A stretch of 58,538 nucleotides of DNA from Algibacter sp. (GTDB lineage Bacteria > Bacteroidota > Bacteroidia > Flavobacteriales > Flavobacteriaceae): positions 1 to 58,538 of the forward strand of contig NZ_JAQWOO010000074.1 of assembly GCF_029245835.1 (NCBI RefSeq). Reading direction: 5' to 3'. The notes below the pieces were generated by a model. That model ran no database searches. It had not been told where the DNA came from and saw nothing but the letters and a program-made list of their open reading frames with translations. The translations under genes and the position numbers were made by a program. Each line of letters begins with the position of its first letter. Positions within the stretch are counted from its first letter, which is position 1. This document shows positions 52,979-58,538 of the stretch, in pieces.

Positions 52979-54133
52979 ATGAAATTCTTAAAAAAAGGCT
53001 TCAAATGGATAATAATCTTATTCGGGTTACTAATCATTGTATTATATATTACGGATACAGACTATCTTATTAAAGCGGTAAGAACCATATATCTTCAAGG
53101 TTATACCACAGCTTATTTAGAAGATTATAAGAAATTTGACAACCAAGTTATTGAAAATGGGACTCCTCAACCTTGGCCAAATCACAAAAACTATAATTCA
53201 TTTAAAGAAACAAAAGGTTTAGATTCAATAAATCAAGCCAACGGAACTATTGCCTACGTTATTATAAAAAATGATAGTATTTGGTTTGAAAATTATTACG
53301 ATGGTTTTGATGAAAACTCTCAATCCAATTCGTTTTCCATGGCTAAAAGTTATGTTTCAGGTCTTTTAGGAAAAGCCCTTATGGAAGGACACATAAAAAG
53401 CTTAGACCAACCTGTTAGTGATTTTTTACCAACACTTAATAAAGGTTTAGCGGCTAAAATGACTGTTGGCGACTTATCTAGTATGGCTTCTGGGACTAAT
53501 TGGGACGAAAAATATTATTCTCCGCTATCCATTACAACACGAGCCTACTTTGATGATGACCTAGAAAAAGTAATGTTAGGGCTAAAAACTGTTGAGGAAC
53601 CCGGAAAAAGCTTTAAATACTCTAGTGGCGATACCCAAATGTTGGCTATGGTAATTGAGAAAGCCACAGGAAAAAAATTGTATAATTATTTAACCGAAAG
53701 CTTCTGGAAACCTCTAAATTCTGAAAATCCAACACTTTGGCAAGTTGATAGTGAAACACACGATTTAGTTAAAGCCTATTGCTGTATTGCAAGTAATGCC
53801 AAAGATTTTGCCCGCTTTGGTAAACTTTATAAAGATTATGGAAAGTGGAATGGAAAACAGATTTTAGACTCTACTTTTGTAACAAAATCTTTAAAACCTG
53901 TTCATAGCGATGGCCCTATGTATGGCTATGGTTGGTGGTTAAAAACCATTGGTACGAAACACTTTTTTATGATGCGCGGGCATTTAGGGCAATACGTAAT
54001 TGTTGAACCAAACGATAATGTAATTATTGTAAGATTAGGTCATTCTAAAGGGTCTAATAAAGAAGTTGGTAAATTTACAACAGATATTACCACGTATATT
54101 GAAGAAGCTTATAATATGTTAAATTATGATTAG
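52979..54133 (+). CDS. Serine hydrolase, class C beta-lactamase family
   Basis: The 384-residue protein has an N-terminal membrane anchor (WIIILFGLLIIVLYI) and an extracytoplasmic PBP-like hydrolase domain. The catalytic SxxK is SMAK in NSFSMAKSYVSG, the YxN-type motif is YSSGDTQM, and the C-terminal HxG-like motif is RGHLGQYV. It may act on peptides, esters or cell-wall precursors; beta-lactamase activity is not implied. It overlaps the exonuclease gene by 8 bp. Confidence 0.85.
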   Translation: MKFLKKGFKWIIILFGLLIIVLYITDTDYLIKAVRTIYLQGYTTAYLEDYKKFDNQVIENGTPQPWPNHKNYNSFKETKGLDSINQANGTIAYVIIKNDSIWFENYYDGFDENSQSNSFSMAKSYVSGLLGKALMEGHIKSLDQPVSDFLPTLNKGLAAKMTVGDLSSMASGTNWDEKYYSPLSITTRAYFDDDLEKVMLGLKTVEEPGKSFKYSSGDTQMLAMVIEKATGKKLYNYLTESFWKPLNSENPTLWQVDSETHDLVKAYCCIASNAKDFARFGKLYKDYGKWNGKQILDSTFVTKSLKPVHSDGPMYGYGWWLKTIGTKHFFMMRGHLGQYVIVEPNDNVIIVRLGHSKGSNKEVGKFTTDITTYIEEAYNMLNYD

Positions 54134-54839
54134 CAAATTAGATCTTGAAAATATTTTATTTCTGGATATTGAAACCGTTCCTGAAACACAACATTTCTCT
54201 GATTTAGATGAAACCAAACAAGCGCTTTGGGAACATAAATCCAAATATCAACGTAAAGACGATTTTACGGCTGAAGAATTTTACGATCGTGCTGGTATTT
54301 GGGCTGAGTTTGGCAAAATAGTTTGTATTTCGGTGGGTTATTTTAATATTTTAAACGATTTACGAACGTTTAGAACCACGTCTTTTTATGGTAATGAAAT
54401 TAAAATATTGAAAGACTTTAAAAACTTACTTATTTCGCATTATAGCCATACCAAACATTTACTTTGTGCCCATAATGGAAAGGAATTTGACTTTCCTTAT
54501 ATAGCACGACGCATGATAATTAATAATATTGAATTACCATATAAACTTAACTTATTTGGGAAAAAACCTTGGGAAGTTCCACATTTAGACACTTTAGAAT
54601 TATGGAAGTTTGGTGATTATAAAACCTATACGTCTTTAAAACTATTGACTAATGTTTTAGGAATACCTTCGCCAAAAGATGATATTGATGGTAGCGAAGT
54701 GTATCGTGTCTATTACGAAGAAAATGAAATAGACCGAATTATTACGTATTGTGAAAAAGATACGATTGCAGTCGCTCAAATATTTCTGAGATTACGAGGT
54801 GATGCGCTTTTGACTTCGGACGAAATTATTCATATTTAG
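54126..54839 (+). CDS. Predicted 3'-5' exonuclease (PolB exonuclease-like)
   Basis: The 237-residue DnaQ-superfamily protein shares the PolB-type exonuclease domain. Metal ligands are in ILFLDIETVPE (DxE), CAHNGKEFDFPY (D) and YCEKDTIAVAQI (D), with the final Tyr position YCEKD. It probably trims DNA or RNA ends; the substrate is unknown. It overlaps the serine hydrolase by 8 bp and abuts the ABC gene with no gap. Confidence 0.85.
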   Translation: MISKLDLENILFLDIETVPETQHFSDLDETKQALWEHKSKYQRKDDFTAEEFYDRAGIWAEFGKIVCISVGYFNILNDLRTFRTTSFYGNEIKILKDFKNLLISHYSHTKHLLCAHNGKEFDFPYIARRMIINNIELPYKLNLFGKKPWEVPHLDTLELWKFGDYKTYTSLKLLTNVLGIPSPKDDIDGSEVYRVYYEENEIDRIITYCEKDTIAVAQIFLRLRGDALLTSDEIIHI

Positions 54840-56519
54840 ATGAAAGAAAATACTATTTTAGAAATTAAAAATTTATCTATATCCTTTGGGGATAATGAAG
54901 TTATTCATAACATTTCATATCAACTCAATAAAAACGAAATATTAGGGATTGTAGGTGAATCTGGTTCAGGAAAATCGGTGTCTTCTTTGGCTATTTTAGG
55001 TTTGCTTCCTAAGAAAATCTCAAAAATAAATAATGGTTCAATTCATTATAACGATCATGATTTAACCCAACTTTCTTCAAAAGCATTTCAAAAAATTAGA
55101 GGACATAAAATCGCCATGATTTTTCAAGAACCCATGAGCTCTTTAAATCCGTCTATGACTTGTGGAAAACAGGTTGAAGAAATATTATTACAACATTCTA
55201 GTTTATCAAATAAACAAGTTAAGGAGGAAACGGTATCACTTTTTGAAAAAGTAAAGCTTCCAAATCCAGAACGTGTGTTTAAAGCCCATCCTCATGAAAT
55301 TTCTGGAGGGCAAAAACAACGGGTTATGATTGCTATGGCTATTGCCTGTAAGCCTAATATTCTAATTGCTGATGAACCCACAACTGCCTTAGATGTTACG
55401 GTACAAAAAGACATTATAAACCTGCTGAAAGATTTACAACTCGAAACAAAAATGAGTATTATATTCATTACTCATGATTTGGCTTTAATTTCCGAAATTG
55501 CAGATCGCGTTATTGTCATGTACAAGGGGGAAATTGTTGAACAGGGTTTAGTTAAAACCATTTTTAACAACCCGAAACATAATTATACAAAAGCCTTAAT
55601 AAATTCGCGCCCCTCTTTAGATACACGATTAAAAACCTTACCAACCATACAAGATTATTTGAATGATTTGATTTCAAATGGCGTAGTTACCTCTAACGAA
55701 CGTAAAAAAAACCATGAAAAATTATATAGTAACCCACCTATTTTAGAAGTTATTAATGTTAAAAAAGAATATATTACTAAATCTGGCTGGTTTACTAAAC
55801 CACAGCATTTTAAAGCCGTAAATAATGTAAGCTTCAAACTATATGAAGGTGAAACACTAGGTCTGGTAGGTGAGTCTGGTTGTGGAAAATCAACTTTAGG
55901 TAATGCGATTCTTCAGCTTGACAAAGCAACATCTGGATCTATCTTATACCATGGTATTGATATTACTAAACTGTCAAAAACTGAAACTAGGGCGCTTAGA
56001 AAAGATGTTCAAATTATATTTCAAGATCCTTATTCATCATTAAACCCAAGAATACCAGTGGGTGAAGCCATAATGGAGCCCATGAAAGTTCATAAGCTCT
56101 ATGCTTCAGACAAAGAAAGAAAAGAAAAAGTCATAGAAATTTTAAATCGAGTTGGTCTATCTGAAGATTATTTCAATAGATATCCGCATGAATTTTCTGG
56201 TGGACAACGCCAACGTATTGGTATAGCTAGAACTATTGCTTTGCAGCCTAAATTAATTGTTTGTGATGAATCGGTTTCAGCTCTAGATATCTCCGTTCAA
56301 GCACAAGTTTTAAATTTACTTAACGAACTGAAACGTGACTTTGGATTTACCTATATATTTATTTCTCACGACTTAGCAGTAGTAAAGTACATGTCTGATC
56401 AATTGTTGGTCATGAACCAAGGTAAAATTGAAGAATTAGATGATGCGGATATTATTTATAATAATCCGAAAAAAGAGTATACTAAAAAGCTAATCCATGC
56501 CATACCCAAAGGGTTATAG
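54840..56519 (+). CDS. Dipeptide/oligopeptide ABC transporter, fused ATPases
   Basis: The 559-residue protein has two ABC ATPase domains joined in one chain, DppD-like (about 1-265) and DppF-like (about 300-559). Walker A motifs GESGSGKS and GESGCGKST, signatures SGGQKQR and SGGQRQR, Walker B ADEPTTALD and CDESVSALD are present, so both sites look competent. No permease or binding-protein gene is adjacent, so partners must be encoded elsewhere. Similar to YejF-type fused ATPases. Confidence 0.92.
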   Translation: MKENTILEIKNLSISFGDNEVIHNISYQLNKNEILGIVGESGSGKSVSSLAILGLLPKKISKINNGSIHYNDHDLTQLSSKAFQKIRGHKIAMIFQEPMSSLNPSMTCGKQVEEILLQHSSLSNKQVKEETVSLFEKVKLPNPERVFKAHPHEISGGQKQRVMIAMAIACKPNILIADEPTTALDVTVQKDIINLLKDLQLETKMSIIFITHDLALISEIADRVIVMYKGEIVEQGLVKTIFNNPKHNYTKALINSRPSLDTRLKTLPTIQDYLNDLISNGVVTSNERKKNHEKLYSNPPILEVINVKKEYITKSGWFTKPQHFKAVNNVSFKLYEGETLGLVGESGCGKSTLGNAILQLDKATSGSILYHGIDITKLSKTETRALRKDVQIIFQDPYSSLNPRIPVGEAIMEPMKVHKLYASDKERKEKVIEILNRVGLSEDYFNRYPHEFSGGQRQRIGIARTIALQPKLIVCDESVSALDISVQAQVLNLLNELKRDFGFTYIFISHDLAVVKYMSDQLLVMNQGKIEELDDADIIYNNPKKEYTKKLIHAIPKGL

Positions 56520-56642
56520 CATGAATAATTTTTTTGTTAAATAAACTAAGCTTTTTAAAAATTGCAAATTCTCTTTTAAAGTTTCTTTGAATTTGCTTTT
56601 GTCATTTGTAGGTAGTTCAGGTAGATTTGTTGCAATATTCAT
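56514..56642 (-). CDS. Possible small protein of 42 residues
   Basis: A frame from ATG (56642) to TAA (56514) overlaps the end of the ABC gene by 6 bp on the other strand. It begins MNIATNLPELPTNDKSKF, then a charged and hydrophobic helix. No family recognised; the short length makes it doubtful. An N-terminal fragment of a larger lost gene is possible. Confidence 0.25.
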   Translation of the reverse strand: MNIATNLPELPTNDKSKFKETLKENLQFLKSLVYLTKKLFML

Positions 56643-56819
56643 AAGTTTTAAAGTTTATGGTAGATTTGGGGAAATCTATAATTATTTGGTCTATTTGGGG
56701 ACAACTAAGATAGTATACATTTTCAAAATACACGTTTAAAAACAAATAAAATCGACATAATACATTTTAATTTAACATTTAATCGAATTTTCTTATGTTT
56801 TTACTCATCTGTATTTTAT
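56643..56819. other. Gap upstream of the scoB end, no gene seen
   Basis: AT-rich spacer. TTTGGGGA occurs twice near 56668 and 56695, unexplained. No terminator of good quality for scoB was found by eye. Confidence 0.35.
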
Positions 56820-57473
56820 CTAAATATCCATTTCCGGAATATCCCCTTCAACAATTAAGGTCCCTTCAGTAGCAATTTTAATTTCTTCTACAGATACTCC
56901 TGGGGCGCGTTCTAACAACTTAAAACCTTGCTTTGTAACTTCTATTACAGCCAAATTAGTTACTATTCTTTTTACACAACCAACGCCTGTTAAGGGTAAG
57001 CTACAGGTCTTTAATAATTTAGACGCTCCACGCTTGTTAGTATGCATCATGGCAACAATAATATTTTCTGCACTAGCCACTAAATCCATCGCGCCCCCCA
57101 TACCTTTTACCATACGCCCAGGAATTTTCCAATTGGCTATATCTCCATTCTCTGCCACTTCCATAGCGCCTAAAATAGTTAAATCAACGTGCTTGCCTCT
57201 AATCATAGAAAAACTCATTGCTGAATCAAAAAAACTTGCTCCTGGTAAAGTAGTGATGGTTTGTTTTCCTGCGTTAATCACATCAGCATCTTCTTCACCT
57301 TCAAAAGGAAAAGGTCCCATACCTAAAACCCCATTTTCACTTTGAAATTCAACTTCTATATCATCTCTTACATAATTAGCCACAAGTGTAGGAATCCCAA
57401 TCCCGAGATTTACATAAAACCCATCTTGTACTTCTTGTGCAATCCGTTTTGCTATACCGTTTTTGTCTAACAT
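56820..57473 (-). CDS. scoB: 3-oxoacid CoA-transferase, subunit B
   Basis: The 217-residue beta subunit of succinyl-CoA:3-ketoacid CoA-transferase moves CoA between succinyl-CoA and acetoacetate in ketone body or branched-chain breakdown. The catalytic Glu lies in SENGVLGMGPFP; YVNLGIGIPTLVANYV and GKHVDLTILGAMEV are family signatures. The partner subunit is 156 bp upstream on the same strand, with two repeats in between. Confidence 0.93.
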   Translation of the reverse strand: MLDKNGIAKRIAQEVQDGFYVNLGIGIPTLVANYVRDDIEVEFQSENGVLGMGPFPFEGEEDADVINAGKQTITTLPGASFFDSAMSFSMIRGKHVDLTILGAMEVAENGDIANWKIPGRMVKGMGGAMDLVASAENIIVAMMHTNKRGASKLLKTCSLPLTGVGCVKRIVTNLAVIEVTKQGFKLLERAPGVSVEEIKIATEGTLIVEGDIPEMDI

Positions 57474-57489
57474 TTTTTAATCGATTTTG

Positions 57490-57514
57490 TCATTCCCGAG
57501 AAGGCGAGAATCTT
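57490..57514. repeat. TCATTCCCG-type palindromic repeat
   Basis: TCATTCCCGAGAAGGCGAGAATC-like palindrome, 16 bp upstream of the scoB start. Related to 35966-35993. Confidence 0.5.
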
Positions 57515-57586
57515 TGTAATTGAAACTTAATTTCTTAATTACTACAAAGGCTACCTTAAGGTATGTCTTATTATTTTTATAACTTA

Positions 57587-57617
57587 AACCTACAAGGTTT
57601 TAAAAACCTCGCAGGTT
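57587..57617. repeat. REP palindrome (CCTGYCAGGTTTT family)
   Basis: AACCTACAAGGTTTT...AACCTCGCAGGTT is a degenerate member of the REP family flanking the RAYT. It lies 13 bp downstream of the scoA stop. Confidence 0.6.
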
Positions 57618-57629
57618 CAATAATCAATA

Positions 57630-58331
57630 CTATACTTTTGTTCTAACAGTGCGTTGCTCAATGCGTTTTTCAAAATGTTTACCTTGAAAAATACGTTGTA
57701 TAAATATGCCTGGAATATGAATTTGGTTTGGATCCAATTCACCTAGCGGTACCATTTCTTCTACCTCAGCAACTGTTATTTTTGCTGCACCGCACATATT
57801 AGGGTTAAAGTTTCGTGCAGTTCCTTTAAAAAGTAAATTACCTGCTGCATCGCCTTTCCATGCTTTTACGAAAGCGAAATCTGCTTTAAAAGCATGTTCT
57901 AAAACATACATTTTTCCATCAAATTCTCGCGTTTCTTTACCATCTGCAACTTCAGTCCCATAACCTGCTGGTGTATAGATAGCAGGAAACCCAGCTTGAG
58001 CCGCTCTACAACGTTCTGCCAAGGTTCCTTGCGGAATCAATTCAACATCTAATTCACCTGAAAGCATTTGGCGTTCAAATTCGTCATTTTCGCCTACATA
58101 AGACGATATCATTTTCTTGATTTGTTTTTTTTGAAGTAGTAACCCCAAACCAAAATCATCAACACCGGCATTATTTGAAATACAGGTTAAACCATTTACC
58201 TCTAATTTTACTAATTCTGCAATGGCATTTTCAGGTATTCCACTAAGTCCGAATCCACCAAACATAAAAGTCATGTTATTAGAAACTCCTTTTAAAGCTT
58301 CTTGAACATCTGTTACTTTTTTATTAATCAT
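57630..58331 (-). CDS. scoA: 3-oxoacid CoA-transferase, subunit A
   Basis: The 233-residue alpha subunit of the same CoA-transferase has [63 protein letters not shown] and FYTPAGYGT-like (here [16 protein letters not shown]). It precedes scoB; normally the genes are adjacent, here separated by repeats. Confidence 0.93.
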   Translation of the reverse strand: MINKKVTDVQEALKGVSNNMTFMFGGFGLSGIPENAIAELVKLEVNGLTCISNNAGVDDFGLGLLLQKKQIKKMISSYVGENDEFERQMLSGELDVELIPQGTLAERCRAAQAGFPAIYTPAGYGTEVADGKETREFDGKMYVLEHAFKADFAFVKAWKGDAAGNLLFKGTARNFNPNMCGAAKITVAEVEEMVPLGELDPNQIHIPGIFIQRIFQGKHFEKRIEQRTVRTKV

Positions 58332-58401
58332 TATTATTCAGTTTTTGCTTTATAAATTTACGAATAATTGAATGATATGTCTAAAATTTTAAAAAAGAAA
58401 A

Positions 58402-58440
58402 GAGGTCGTCTAAAAACAATTTAGGCGATCTTTTTATTTT
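58402..58440. terminator. Hairpin or IS end near the right edge
   Basis: GAGGTCGTCTA / TAGGCGATCTT forms an 11-bp stem with G-U pairs and is followed by T-runs on both sides. It can be a terminator for a minus-strand gene lying right of the window, or the terminal inverted repeat of an IS (GAGGTCGTCTAAAAA). Confidence 0.4.
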
Positions 58441-58474
58441 TGGTCATTTAGGTTTTATTTTGACGCTCTTTGTT

Positions 58475-58537
58475 TTAATAGTAAATAATAATGTTGTTAA
58501 AATAGAGCAAAGCGATTTCTATATCGCCAAACTCACT
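58475..58537 (-). CDS. Possible C-terminal end of a gene beyond the right edge
   Basis: The only minus-strand frame open at the right edge reads SEFGDIEIALLYFNN and a few more residues, then TAA at 58475-58477. It could be the tail of a transposase or another protein; the hairpin at 58402-58432 would follow it by about 40 bp. Confidence 0.3.
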   Translation of the reverse strand, partial: SEFGDIEIALLYFNNIIIYY

Positions 58538-58538
58538 T

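Noticed and set aside
56514-56642. Small frame as a confident gene
   Set aside because: Listed only with low confidence: 42 codons, overlaps ABC stop, no homology recognised.
1-58538. CRISPR arrays, tRNA or rRNA genes
   Set aside because: No regularly spaced direct repeats, cloverleaf-like segments or rRNA signatures were found by eye.

Overview
The window looks like a chromosomal segment of a marine-type Flavobacteriaceae bacterium (Bacteroidota). It is AT-rich, intergenic regions are short and A/T-rich, candidate promoters follow the Bacteroidetes TAnnTTTG (-7) pattern, and the gene content is typical of that family (fused hemC-hemD, an OlsF-type bifunctional acyltransferase, HupE/UreJ, a DUF6428 arsenic operon). 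I see no rRNA, tRNA or CRISPR array. This assignment is inference from gene families and motifs.

Layout. 0-0.7 kb: the 3' end of an IS256-family element that has cut off the 5' end of a flavoprotein gene. 0.8-7.6 kb: mixed housekeeping and envelope genes (S41 protease, dCMP deaminase, HupE-like protein, lipoprotein, TPR protein, CBS protein, GIDE-like membrane protein, short SSB). 7.7-10.1 kb: nadB-nadA for quinolinate synthesis. 10.4-15 kb: an uncharacterised Cys-rich enzyme divergent from phosphoenolpyruvate carboxylase, with a striking set of palindromes between them. 15.4-26 kb: an ammonium-assimilation locus (two Amt channels, P-II protein, porin; divergent gltBD). 26-26.4 kb: a fossil RAYT-derived MITE abutting an IS256 remnant. 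26.4-31.1 kb: fbp, GNAT, aspartate kinase, olsF. 31.1-37.3 kb: a decaying accessory stretch with repeats, a lipoprotein gene broken by a stop codon, a twice-broken VOC gene, and an arsR-DUF6428-arsC operon without a pump. 37.4-51.3 kb: hydroxyacid dehydrogenase, then a nearly complete heme locus. 51.4-58.5 kb: CNNM/CBS protein, MGMT, serine hydrolase, exonuclease, fused Dpp-type ABC ATPase, and the scoA/scoB CoA-transferase; a possible IS end lies at the right edge.

How genes work together. The heme locus runs hemH-MATE-hemJ on the minus strand, with a small Cys protein and an AraC regulator beside it, divergent from hemA, hemCD, hemE, (EI24), (GNAT), hemF and hemB. It covers glutamyl-tRNA to protoheme except hemL. 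It has been invaded twice, by a four-helix-bundle (S23-type) gene between hemCD and hemE and by a REP-flanked RAYT transposase gene just upstream of hemF. The RAYT reading frame runs through its own REP palindrome into hemF with no stop, and the codon where HemF should start reads ATC instead of ATG, so HemF appears to be made only as a RAYT-HemF fusion or from a non-standard start. This is the most unusual feature of the window.

A second theme is a shared ATGAT-N4-ATCAT palindrome (Crp/Fnr-like) in front of the unknown Cys-rich enzyme and in front of the AraC regulator of the heme locus, suggesting a small oxygen- or redox-linked regulon. A third theme is the number of short mobile repeats: two REP families, a GGGCGTTACC repeat family with four copies, and TCATTCCCG-type repeats, several nested in each other or splitting operons.
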